Source of the DNA: Hydractinia symbiolongicarpus
Lineage: Eukaryota; Cnidaria; Hydrozoa; Anthoathecata; Hydractiniidae
Length of the DNA stretch: 64,000 nucleotides
Direction of reading: 5' to 3'
Assembly (NCBI RefSeq): GCF_029227915.1
Contig: NC_079887.1
Coordinates: forward strand, 3,348,001-3,412,000
The notes beneath the pieces are model-generated. The model saw only the letters and a program-made list of their open reading frames with translations. It was not told where the DNA came from and made no database searches. Shown here in pieces: positions 8,353-21,600 of the stretch. Each line of letters begins with the position of its first letter. Positions within the stretch are counted from its first letter, which is position 1. Both the position numbers and the translations under genes were made by a program.

Positions 8353-10389
8353 ACTTGTAGTTTTCAAAAATGTTTTCATTTTTGATGAGACGCTGAAAAA
8401 AAGCAGTTTAATCGCCGGCAAACGAAAACCTGCGGTTTCCCTAAATCCCGGACTCGGCCCGTATAGTCAAAAGTATACAAAGAAAGTACCCAGGGAGTAA
8501 ACTTATTTCCCGAACGATTTTTTAAATTGTTTTTTCACCACTAAAACGCATGAGACTTGTAGTTTTCAAAAATGTTTTCATTTTTGATGACACGCTGAAT
8601 AAAAGCAGTTTAATCGCCGGCAAACGAAAACCTGCGATTTCCCGTAAATCCCGGACTCGGCCCGTATAGTCAAAAGCATACAAAGAAAGTACCCAGGGAG
8701 TAAACTCATTTCCAGAACGATTTTTTAAATTATTTTTTCACCACTAAAACGCATAAGACTTGTAGTTTTTAAAAATGTTTTCATTTTTGATGAGACGCTG
8801 AATAAAAGAAGTTTAATCGCCGGCAAAGGAAAACCCGCGATTTCCCGTAAATCCTGGGCTTGGCCCGTATAGTCAAAAGTATACAAAGAAAGTACCCAGG
8901 GAGTAAACTCATTTCCCGAACGATTTTTTAAATTACTTTTTCACCACTAAAACGCATGAGACTTGTAGTTTTCAAAAATGTTTTCATTTTTGATGAGACG
9001 CTGAAAAAAAGCAGTTTAATCGCCGGCAAACGAAAACCTGCAATTTCCCAAAATCCCGGGCTTGGCACGTATAGTCGAATGTATACAAAGAAAGTACCCT
9101 GTGAGTAAACTCATTTCCAGAACGATTTTTTAAATTATTTTTTCATCACTAAAACGCATAAGACTTGTAGTTTTTAAAAATGTTTTCATTTTTGATGAGA
9201 CGCTGAATAAAAGAAGTTTAATCGCCGGCAAACGAAAACCCGCGATTTCCCGTAAATCCCGGCTTGGCCCGTATAGTCAAAAGTATACAAAGAAAGTATC
9301 CAGGAAGTAAACTCATTTCCCGAACGATTTTTTAAATTATTTTTTCACCACTAAAACGCATGAGACTTGTAGTTTTCAAAAATGTTTTCATTTTTGATGA
9401 GACGCTGAAAAAAAGCAGTTTAATCGCCGGCAAACGAAAACCTGCAATTTCCCAAAATCCCGGGCTTGGCACGTATAGTCGAATGTATACAAAGAAAGTA
9501 CCCTGTGAGTAAACTCATTTCCAGAACGATTTTTTAAATTATTTTTTCATCACTAAAACGCATAAGACTTGTAGTTTTTAAAAATGTTTTCATTTTTGAT
9601 GAGACGCTGAATAAAAGAAGTTTAATCGCTGGCAAACAAAAACCCGCGATTTCCCGTAAATCCCGGCTTGGCCCGTATAGTCAAAAGTATACAAAGAAAG
9701 TACCCAGGAAGTAAACTCATTTCCCGAACGATTTTTTAAATTATTTTTTCACCACTAAAACGCATGAGACTTGTAGTTTTCAAAAATGTTTTCATTTTTG
9801 ATGACACGCTGAATAAAAGCAGTTTAATCGCCGGCAAACGAAAACCTGCGATTTCCCGTAAATCCCGGACTCGGCCCGTATAGTCAAAAGTATACAAAGA
9901 AAGTACCAAGGGAGTAAACTCTTTTCCAGAACGATTCTTTAAATTATTTTTTCACCACTAAATCTCATAAGACTTGTAGTTTTTAAAAATGTTTTCATTT
10001 TTGATGAGACGCTGAATAAAAGAAGTTTGATCGCCGGCAAACGAAAACCTGTAATTTCCCTAAATCCCGGACTCGGCCCGTATAGTCAAAAGTATACAAA
10101 GAAAGTACCCCGGGAGTAAACTCATTTCCAGAACGATTTTTTAAATTATTTTTTCACCACTAAAATGCATAAGACTTGTAGTTTTTAAAAATGTTTTCAT
10201 TTTTGATGAGACGCTGAATAAAAGAAGTTTAATCGCCGGCAAACGAGAACCCGCGATTTCCCGTAAATCCCGGCTTGGCCCGTATAGTCAAAAGTATACA
10301 AAGAAAGTACCCAGGGAGTAAACTCATTTCCCGAACAATTTTTTAAATTATTTTTTCACCACTAAAACGCACGAGACTTGTAGTTTTCA

Positions 10390-12740
10390 AAAATGTTTTC
10401 ATTTTTGATGAGACGCTGAATAAAAGAAGTTTAATCGCCGGCAAACAAAAACCCGCGATTTCCCGTAAATCCCGGGCTTGGCCCGTATAGTCAAAAGTAT
10501 ACAAAGAAAGTACCCAGGGAGTAAACTCATTTCCCGAACGATTTTTTAAATTACTTTTTCACCACTAAAACGCATGAGACTTGTAGTTTTTAAAAATGTT
10601 TTCATTTTTGATGAGACGCTGAATAAAAGAAGTTTAATCGCCGGCAAACGAAAACCTGCGATTTCCCGTAAATCCTGGACTCGGCCCGTATAGTCAAAAG
10701 TATACAAAGAAAGTACCCAGGGAGTAAACTCATTTCCCAAACGATTTTTTAAATTATTATTTCACCACTAAAACGCATGAGACTTGTAATTTTCAAGAAT
10801 GTTTTCTTTTTTGATGAGACGCTGAATAAAAGCAGTTTAATCGCCGGCAAACGAAAACCCGCGATTTCCCGTAAATCCCGGGCTTGGCCGTATAGTCAAA
10901 AGTATACAAAGAAAGTACCCAGTGCGTAAACTCATTTTCCAAACGATTTTTTAAATTACTTTTCACCACTAAAACGCATGCGACTTGTAGTTTTCAAAAA
11001 TGTTTTCATTTTTGATGAGACGCTGAAAAAAAGCAGTTTAATCGCCGGCAAACGAAAACCTGCGATTTCCCTAAATCCCGGACTCGGCCCGTATAGTCAA
11101 AACTATACAAAGAAAGTACCCAGGGAGTAAACTCATTTCCAGAACGATTTTTTAAATTATTTTTTCACCACTAAAACGCATAAGACTTGTAGTTTACAAA
11201 AATATTTTCATAATTGATGGGACGCTCAATAAAAGAAGTTTAATCGCCGGCAATCGAAAATCCGCGATTTCCCGTAAATCCCGGACTCGGCCCGTATAGT
11301 CAAAAGTATACAAAGAAAGTACCCAGGGAGTAAACTCATTTCCCGAACGATTTTTTAAATTATTTTTTCACCACTAAAACGCATGAGACTTGTAGTTTGC
11401 AAAAATATTTTCATTTTTGATGAGACGCTTAATGAAAGAGGTTTAATCGCCGGCAAACGAAATCCCGCGTTTTCCCGTAAATCGGGGGCTTGGCCCGTAT
11501 AGTCGAATGTATACAAAGAAAGTACCCAGGGAGTAAACTCATTTCCCGAACGATTTTTTAAATTTTTTTTTCACCACTAAAACGCATGAGACTTGTAGTT
11601 TTCAAAAATGTTTTCATTTTCGATTAGACGCTTAATGAAAGAGGTTTAATCGCCGGAAAACGAAAACCCGCGATTTCCCGTAAATCCCGGGCTTGGCCCG
11701 TATAGTCGAATGTATACAAAGAAAGTACCCTGTGAGTAAACTCATTTCCAGAACGATTTTTTAAATTATTTTTTCACCACTAAAACGCATAAGACTTGTA
11801 GTTTTTAAAAATGTTTTCATTTTTGATGAGACGCTGAATAAAAGCAGTTTAATCGCCGGCAAACGAAAACCCGCGATTTCCCGTAAATCCCGGGCTTGGC
11901 ACGTATAGTCGAATGTATACAAAGAAAGTACCCTGTGAGTAAACTCATTTCCAGAACGATTTTTTAAATTATTTTTTCATCACTAAAACGCATAAGACTT
12001 GTAGTTTTTAAAAATGTTTTCATTTTTGATGAGACGCTGAATAAAAGAAGTTTAATCGCCGGCAAACGAAAACCCGCCATTTCCCGTAAATCCCGGCTTG
12101 GCTCGTATTGTCAAAAGTATACAAAGAAAGTACCCAGGAAGTAAACTCATTTCCCGAACGATTTTTTAAATTATTTTTTCACCACTAAAACGCATGAGAC
12201 TTGTAGTTTTCAAAAATGTTTTCATTTTTGATGAGACGCTGAAAAAAAGCAGTTTAATCGCCGGCAAACGAAAACCTGCGATTTCCCTAAATCCCGGACT
12301 CGGCCCGTATAGTCAAAAGTATACAAAGAAAGTACCCAGGGAGTAAACTTATTTCCCGAACGATTTTTTAAATTGTTTTTTCACCACTAAAACGCATGAG
12401 ACTTGTAGTTTTCAAAAATGTTTTCATTTTTGATGACACGCTGAATAAAAGCAGTTTAATCGCCGGCAAACGAAAACCTGCGATTTCCCGTAAATCCCGG
12501 ACTCGGCCCGTATAGTCAAAAGCATACAAAGAAAGTACCCAGGGAGTAAACTCATTTCCAGAACGATTTTTTAAATTATTTTTTCACCACTAAAACGCAT
12601 AAGACTTGTAGTTTTTAAAAATGTTTTCATTTTTGATGAGACGCTGAATAAAAGAAGTTTAATCGCCGGCAAAGGAAAACCCGCGATTTCCCGTAAATCC
12701 TGGGCTTGGCCCGTATAGTCAAAAGTATACAAAGAAAGTA
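10390..12740. repeat. Second copy of a block from ~6.5-8.9 kb, shift 3846 bp, array 1
   Basis: Matching variant monomers lie 3846 bp apart (19 monomers), for example 6700/10546 and 7541/11387. The latter is the TTTGCAAAAATATTTTC variant. The block is not continuous: the monomer at about 10780-10950 differs from its partner at about 6930-7100. Later exchange or conversion is therefore likely. Confidence 0.65.
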
Positions 12741-13069
12741 CCCAGGAAGTAAACTCATTTCCAGAACGATTTTTTAAATTATTTTTTCACCACTAAAACG
12801 CATAAGACTTGTAGTTTTTAAAAATGTTTTCATTTTTGATGAGACGTTGAATAAAAGAAGTTTAATCGCCGGCAAACGAAAACCCGCGATTTCCCTTAAA
12901 TCCCGGCTTGGCCCGTATAGTCAAAAGTATAAAAAGAAAGTACCCAGGGAGTAAACTCATTTCCCGAACAATTTTTTAATTTATTTTTTCACCACTAAAA
13001 CCCATAAGACTTGTAGTTTTTAAAAATGTTTTCATTTTTGATGAGACGCTGAATAATAGAAATTTAATC

Positions 13070-14989
13070 GCCGGCAAACGAAAACCTGCGATTTCCCGTA
13101 AATCCTGGACTCGGCTCGTATAGTCAAAAGTATACAAAGAAAGTACCCAGGGAGTAAACTCATTTCACAAACGATTTTTTAAATTATTATTTCACCACTA
13201 AAACGCATGAGACTTGTAGTTTTCAAGAATGTTTTCATTTTTGATGAGACGCTGAATAAAAGCAGTTTAATCGCCGGCAAACGAAAACCCGCGATTTCCC
13301 GTAAATCCCGGGCTTGGCACGTATAGTCGAATGTATACAAAGAAAGTACCCTGTGAGTAAACTCATTTCCAGAACGATTTTTTAAATTATTTTCTCACCA
13401 CTAAAACGCATAAGACTTGTAGTTTTTAAAAATATTTTCATATTTGATGGGACGCTGAATAAAAGAAGTTTAATCGCCGGCAAACGAAAACCCGCGATTT
13501 CCCGTAAATCCCGGGCTTGGCCGTATAGTCAAAAGTATACAAAGAAAGTACCCAGGGCGTAAACTCATTTTCCAAACGATTTTTTAAATTACTTTTTCAC
13601 CACTAAAACGCATGAGACTTGTAGTTTTTAAAAATGTTTTCATTTTTGATGAGACGCTGAAAAAAAGAAGTTTAATCGCCGGCAAACGAAAACCCGCGAT
13701 TTCCCGTAAATCCCGGCTTGGCCCGTATAGTCAAAAGTATACGAAGAAAGTACCCAGGAAGTAAACTCATTTCCCGAACGATTTTTTAAATTATTTTTTC
13801 ACCACTAAAACGCATGAGACTTGTAGTTTTCAAAAATGTTTTCATTTTTGATGACACGCTGAATAAAAGCAGTTTAATCGCCGGCAAACGAAAACCTGCG
13901 ATTTCCCGTAAATCCCGGACTCGGCCCGTATAGTCAAAAGTATACAAAGAAAGTACCCAGGGAGTAAACTCATTTCAAGAACGATTTTTTAAATTATTTT
14001 TTCACCACTAAAACGCATAAGACTTGTAGTTTTTAAAAATGTTTTCATTTTTGATGAGACGCTGAATAAAAGAAGTTTAATCGCCGGCAAACGAAAACCT
14101 GCGATTTCCCGTAAATCCTGGACTCGGCTCGTATAGTCAAAAGTATACAAAGAAAGTACCCAGGGAGTAAACTCATTTCACAAACGATTTTTTAAATTAT
14201 TATTTCACCACTAAAACGCATGAGACTTGTAGTTTTCAAGAATGTTTTCATTTTTGATGAGACGCTGAATAAAAGCAGTTTAATCGCCGGCAAACGAAAA
14301 CCCGCGATTTCCCGTAAATCCCGGGCTTGGCACGTATAGTCGAATGTATACAAAGAAAGTACCCTGTGAGTAAACTCATTTCCAGAACGATTTTTTAAAT
14401 TATTTTCTCACCACTAAAACGCATAAGACTTGTAGTTTTTAAAAATATTTTCATATTTGATGGGACGCTGAATAAAAGAAGTTTAATCGCCGGCAAACGA
14501 AAACCCGCGATTTCCCGTAAATCCCGGGCTTGGCCGTATAGTCAAAAGTATACAAAGAAAGTACCCAGGGCGTAAACTCATTTTCCAAACGATTTTTTAA
14601 ATTACTTTTTCACCACTAAAACGCATGAGACTTGTAGTTTTTAAAAATGTTTTCATTTTTGATGAGACGCTGAAAAAAAGAAGTTTAATCGCCGGCAAAC
14701 GAAAACCCGCGATTTCCCGTAAATCCCGGCTTGGCCCGTATAGTCAAAAGTATACGAAGAAAGTACCCAGGAAGTAAACTCATTTCCCGAACGATTTTTT
14801 AAATTATTTTTTCACCACTAAAACGCATGAGACTTGTAGTTTTCAAAAATGTTTTCATTTTTGATGACACGCTGAATAAAAGCAGTTTAATCGCCGGCAA
14901 ACGAAAACCTGCGATTTCCCGTAAATCCCGGACTCGGCCCGTATAGTCAAAAGTATACAAAGAAAGTACCCAGGGAGTAAACTCATTTC
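13070..14989. repeat. Tandem higher-order duplication, 5 monomers (1013 bp) x2, array 1
   Basis: The sequence from about 13070 to 13976 reappears at 14083-14989, shift 1013 bp. It includes the CATTTCACAAACG variant (13161/14174) and the TATACGAAG variant. The copies diverge at 13977/14990 (CATTTCAAGA versus CATTTCCGGA). Confidence 0.8.
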
Positions 14990-15049
14990 CGGAACGATTT
15001 TTTAAATTATTTTTTCAGCACTAAAACGCATAAGACTTGTAGTTTTTAA

Positions 15050-18000
15050 AAATGTTTTCATTTTTGATGAGACGCTGAATAAAAGAAGTTTAATCGCCGG
15101 CAAACGAAAACCTGTAATTTCCCTGAATCCCGGACTCGGCCCGTATAGTCAAAAGTATACAAAGAAAGTACCCAGGGAGTAAACTCATTTCAAGAACGAT
15201 TTTTTAAATTATTTTTTCACCACTAAAACGCATAAGGCTTGTAGTTTTTAAAAATGTTTTCATTTTTGATGAGACGCTGAATAAAAGAAGTTTAATCGCC
15301 GGCAAACGAAAACCCGCGATTTCCCGTATATCCCGGCTTGGCCCGTATAGGCAAAAGTATACAAAGAAAGTACCCAGGGAGTAAACTCATTTCCCGAACA
15401 ATTTTTTAAATTATTTTTTCACCACTAAAACGCATGAGACTTGTAGTTTTTAAAAATGTTTTCATTTTTGATGAGACGCTGAATAAAAGAAGTTTAATCG
15501 CCGGCAAACGAAAACCCGCGATTTCACGTAAATCCCGGGCTTGGCCCGTATGGTCAAAAGTATACAAAGAAAGTACCCAGGGAGTAAACTCATTTCCCGA
15601 ACGATTTTTTAAATTACTTTTTCACCACTAAAACGCATGAGACTTGTAGTTTTTAAAAATGTTTTCATTTTTGATGAGACGTTGAATAAAAGAAGTTTAA
15701 TCGCCGGCAAACGAAAACCTGCGATTTCCCGTAAATCCTGGACTCGGCCCGTATAGTCTAAAGTATACAAAGAAAGTACCCAGGGAGTAAACTCATTTCC
15801 CAAACGATTTTTTAAATTATTATTTCACCACTAAAACGCATGAGACTTGTAGTTTGCAAAAATATTTTCATTTTTGATGAGACGCTTAATGAAAGAGGTT
15901 TAATCACCGGCAAACGAAATCCCGCGTTTTCCCGTAAATCCGGGGCTTGGCCCGTATAGTCGAATGTATACAAAGAAAGTACCCAGGGAGTAAACTCATT
16001 TCCCGAACGATTTTTTAAATTTTTTTTTCACCAATAAAACGCATGAGACTTGTAGTTTTTAAAAATGTTTTCATTTTTGATGAGACGCTGAATAAAAGCA
16101 GTTTAATCGCCGGCAAACGAAAACCCGCGATTTCCCGTAAATCCCGGCTTGGCACGTATAGTCGAATGTATACAAAGAAATTACCCTGTGAGTAAACTCA
16201 TTTTCCCAACGATTTTTTAAATTACTTTTCACCACTAAAACGCATGAGACTTGTAGTTTTCATAAATGTTTTCATTTTTGATGAGACGCTGAAAAAAAGC
16301 AGTTTAATCGCCGGCAAACGAAAACCTGCGATTTCCCTAAATCCCGGACTCGGCCCGTATAGTCAAAACTATACAAAGAAAGTACCCAGGGAGTAAACTG
16401 ATTTCCAGAACGATTTTTTAAATTATTTTTTCACCACTAAAACGCATGAGACTTGTAGTTTGCAAAAATATTTTCATTTTTGATGAGACGCTTAATGAAA
16501 GAGGTTTAATCGCCGGCAAACGAAATCCCGCGTTTTCCCGTAAATCCTGGGCTTGGCCCGTATAGTCGAATGTATACAAAGAAAGTACCCAGGGAGTAAA
16601 CTCATTTCCCGAACGATTTTTTAAATTTTTTTTTCACCACTAAAACGCATGAGACTTGTAGTTTTTAAAAATGTTTTCATTTTTGATGAGACGCTGAATA
16701 AAAGCAGTTTAATCGCCGGCAAACGAAAACCCGCGATTTCCCGTAAATCCCGGCTTGGCCCGTATAATCAAAAGTATACAAAGAAAGTACCCAGGAAGTA
16801 AACTCATTTCCCGAACGATTTTTTAAATTATTTTTTCACCACTAAAACGCATGAGACTTGTAGTTTTCAAAAATGTTTTCATTTTTGATGAGACGCTGAA
16901 AAAAAGCAGTTTAATCGCCGGCAAACGAAAACTTGCGATTTCCCTAAATCCCGGACTCGGCCCGTATAGTCAAAAGTATACAAAGAAAGTACCCAGGGAG
17001 TAAACTCATTTCCCGAACGATTTTTTAAATTTTTTTTTCACCACTAAAACGCATGAGACTTGTAGTTTTCAAAAATGTTTTCATTTTTGATGACACGCTG
17101 AATAAAATCAGTTTAATCGCCGGCAAACGAAAACCTGCGATTTCCCGTAAATCCCGGACTCGGCCCGTATAGTCAAAAGTATACAAAGAAAGTACCCAGG
17201 GAGTAAACTCATTTCCAGAACGATTTTTAAATTATTTTTTCACCACTAAAACGCATAAGACTTGTAGTTTTTAAAAATGTTTTCATTTTTGATGAGACGC
17301 TAAATAAAAGAAGTTTAATCGCCGGCAAACGAAAACCCGCGATTTCCCGTAAATCCTGGGCTTGGCCCGTATAGTCAAAAGTGTACAAAGAAAGTACCCA
17401 GGGAGTAAACTCATTTCCCGAACGATTTTTTAAATTACTTTTTCACCAATAAAACGCATGAGACTTGTAGTTTTTAAAAATGTTTTCATTTTGATGAGAC
17501 GCTGAAAAAAAGCAGTTTAATCGCCGGCAAACGAAAACCTGCAATTTCCCTAAATCCCGGACTCGGCCCGTATAGTCAAAAGTATACAAAGAAAGTACCC
17601 AGGGAGTAAACTCATTTCCAGAACGATTTTTTAAATTATTTTTTCACCACTAAAACGCATAAGACTTGTAGTTTTTAAAAATGTTTTCATTTTTGATGAG
17701 ACGCTGAATAAAAGAAGTTTAATCGCCGGCAAACGAAAACCCGCGATTTCCCGTAAATCCCGGCTTGGCCCGTATAGCCAAAAGTATACAAAGAAAGTAC
17801 CCAGGGAGTAAACTCATTTCCCGAACAATTTTTTAAATTATTTTTTCACCACTAAAACGCATGAGACTTGTAGTTTTCAAAAATGTTTTCATTTTTGATG
17901 AGACGTTGAATAAAAGAAGTTTAATCGCCGGCAAACGAAAACCCACGATTTCCCGTAAATCCCGGGCTTGGCCGGATAGTCAGAAGTATACAAAGAAAGT

Positions 18001-20900
18001 ACCCAGGGAGTAAACTCATTTCCCGAACGATTTTTTAAATTACTTTTTCACCACTAAAACGCATGAGACTTGTAGTTTTTAAAAATGTTTTCATTTTTGA
18101 TGAGACGCTGAATAAAAGAAGTTTAATCGCCGGCAAACGAAAACCTGCGATTTCCCGTAAATCCTGGACTCGGCTCGTATAGTCAAAAGTATACAAAGAA
18201 AGTACCCAGGGAGTAAACTCCTTTCCCAAACGATTTTTTAAATTATTATTTCACCACTAAAACGCATGAGACTTGTAGTTTTCAAGAATGTTTTCATTTT
18301 TGATGAGACGCTGAATAAAAGCAGTTTAATCGCCGGCAAACGAAAACCCGCGATTTCCCGTAAATCCCGGGCTTGGCACGTATAGTCGAATGTATACAAA
18401 GAAAGTACCCTGTGAGTAAACGCATTTCCAGAACGATTTTTTAAATTATTTTCTCACCACTAAAACGCATAAGACTTGTAGTTTTTAAAAATATTTTCAT
18501 ATTTGATGGGACGCTGAATAAAAGAAGTTTATTCGCCGGCAAACGAAAACCCGCGATTTCCCGTAAATCCCGGGCTTGGCCGTATAGTCAAAAGTATACA
18601 AAGAAAGTACCCAGGGCGTAAACTCATTTTCCAAACGATTTTTTAAATTACTTTTTCACCACTAAAACGCATGAGACTTGTAGTTTTCAAAAATGTTTTC
18701 ATTTTTGATGAGACGCTGAAAAAAAGCAGTTTAATCGCCGGCAAACGAAAACCTGCGATTTCCCTAAATCCCGGAGTCGGCCCGTATAGTCAAAACTATA
18801 CAAAGAAAGTACCCAGGGAGTAAACTCATTTCCAGAACGATTTTTTAAATTATTTTTTCACCACTAAAACGCATAAGACTTGTAGTTTTTAAAAGTGTTT
18901 TCATTTTTGATGAGACGCTGAATAAAAGAAGTTTAATCGCCGGCAAACGAAAACCCGCAATTTCCCGTAAATCCCGGGCTTGGCCCGTATAGTCAAAAGT
19001 ATACAAAGAAAGTACCCAGGGAGTAAACTCATTTCCCGAACGATTTTTTATATTATTTTTTTACCACTAAACGCATGAGACTTGTAGTTTTCAAAAATAT
19101 TTTCATATTTGATGGGACGCTTAATGAAAGAGGTTTAATCGCCGGCAAACGAAATCCCGCGTTTTCCCGTAAATCCGGGCTTGGCCCGTATAGTCGAATG
19201 TATACAAAGAAAGTACCCAGGGAGTAAACTCATTTCCAGAACGATTTTTTAAATTATTTTTTCACCACTAAAACGCATAAGACTTGTAGTTTTTAAAAAT
19301 GTTTTCATTTTTGATGAGACGCTTAATGAAAGAGGTTTAATCGCCGGCAAACGAAATCCCGCGTTTTCCCGTAAATCCGGGCTTGGCCCGTATAGTCGAA
19401 TGTATACAAAGAAAGTACCCAGGGAGTAAACTCATTTCCAGAACGATTTTTTAAATTATTTTTTCACCACTAAAACGCATAAGACTTGTAGTTTTTAAAA
19501 ATGTTTTCATTTTTGATGAGACGCTAAGTAAAAGAAGTTTAATCGCCGGCAAACGAAAACCCGCGATTTCCCGTAAATCCTGGGCTTGGCCCGTATATTC
19601 AAAAGTGTACAAAGAAAGTACCCAGGGAGTAAACTCATTTCCAGAACGATTTTTTAAATTATTTTTTCACCACTAAAACGCATAAGACTTGTAGTTTTTA
19701 AAAATGTTTTCATTTTTGATGAGACGCTGAATAAAAGAAGTTTAATCGCCGGCAAACGAAAACCCGCGATTTCCCGTAAATCCCGGCTTGGCCCGTATAG
19801 TCAAAAGTATACAAAGAAAGTACCCAGGAAGTAAACTCATTTCCCGAACAATTTTTTAAATTATTTTTTCACCACTAAAACGCATGAGACTTGTAGTTTT
19901 CAAAAATGTTTTCATTTTTGATGAGACGTTGAATAAAAGAAGTTTAATCGCCGGCAAACGAAAACCAACGATTTCCCGTAAATCCCGGGCTTGGCCCGTA
20001 TAGTCAGAAGTATACAAAGAAAGCACCCAGGGAGTAAACTCATTTCCCGAACGATTTTTTAAATTACTTTTTCACCACTAAAACGCATAAGACTTGTAGT
20101 TTTTAAAAATGTTTTCATTTTTGATGAGACGCTGAATAAAATAAGTTTAATCGCCGGCAAACGAAAACCTGCGATTTCCCGTAAATCCTGGACTCGGCTC
20201 GTATAGTCAAAAGTATACAAAGAAAGTACCCAGGGAGTAAACTCATTTCCAGAACGATTTTTTAAATTATTATTTCACCACTAAAACGCATGAGACTTGT
20301 AGTTTCCAAGAATGTTTTCATTTTTGATGAGACGCTGAAAAAAAGCAGTTTATTCGCCGGCAAACGAAAACCCGCGATTTCCCGTAAATCCCGGGCTTGG
20401 CCGTATAGTCAAAAGTATACAAAGAAAGTACCCAGGGCGTAAACTCATTTTCCAAACGATTTTTTAAATTACTTTTTCACCACTAAAACGCATGAGACTT
20501 GTAGTTTTCAAAAATGTTTTCATTTTTGATGAGACGCTGAAAAAAAGCAGTTTAATCGCCGGCAAACGAAAACCTGCGATTTCCCTAAATCCCGGAGTCG
20601 GCCCGTATAGTCAAAACTATACAAAGAAAGTACCCAGGGAGTAAACTCATTTCCCGAACGATTTTTTATATTATTTTTTTACCACTAAACGCATGAGACT
20701 TGTAGTTTTCAAAAATATTTTCATATTTGATGGGACGCTGAATAAAAGAAGTTTAATCGCCGGCAAACGAAAATCCGCGATTTCCCGTAAATCCCGAACT
20801 CGGCCCGTATAGTCAAAAGTATACAAAGAAAGTACCCAGGGAGTAACCTCATTTCCCGAACGATTTTTTAAATTATTTTTTCACCACTAAAACGCATGAG
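15050..20900. repeat. Long segmental repeat within array 1, partner at ~25.4-30.9 kb
   Basis: The order of variant monomers is shared with the right end of the array. The shift changes along its length: 10321 bp at 15434/25755, 10528 bp at 18035/28563 and about 10116 bp at the CCAACG variant (19975/30091). These steps equal whole monomers, so single monomers were gained or lost after a large duplication. Edges are approximate. Confidence 0.65.
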
Positions 20901-21600
20901 ACTTGTAGTTTGCAAAAATGTTTTCATTTTTGATGAGACGCTTAATGAAAGAGGTTTAATCGCCGGCAAACGAAATCCCGCGTTTTCCCGTAAATCCGGG
21001 GCTTGGCCCGTATAGTCGAATGTATACAAAGAAAGTACCCAGGGAGTAAACTCATTTCCAGAACGATTTTTTAAATTATTTTTTCATCACTAAAACGCAT
21101 AAGACTTGTAGTTTTTAAAAATGTTTTCATTTTTGATGAGACGCTGAATAAAAGAAGTTTAATCGCCGGCAAACGAAAACCCGCCATTTCCCGTAAATCC
21201 CGGCTTGGCTCGTATTGTCAAAAGTATACAAAGAAAGTACCCAGGAAGTAAACTCATTTCCCGAACGATTTTTTAAATTATTTTTTCACCACTAAAACGC
21301 ATGAGACTTGTAGTTTTCAAAAATGTTTTCATTTTTGATGAGACGCTGAAAAAAAGCAGTTTAATCGCCGGCAAACGAAAACCTGCGATTTCCCTAAATC
21401 CCGGACTCGGCCCGTATAGTCAAAAGTATACAAAGAAAGTACCCAGGGAGTAAACTTATTTCCCGAACGATTTTTTAAATTGTTTTTTCACCACTAAAAC
21501 GCATGAGACTTGTAGTTTTCAAAAATGTTTTCATTTTTGATGACACGCTGAATAAAAGCAGTTTAATCGCCGGCAAACAAAAACCTGCGATTTCCCGTAA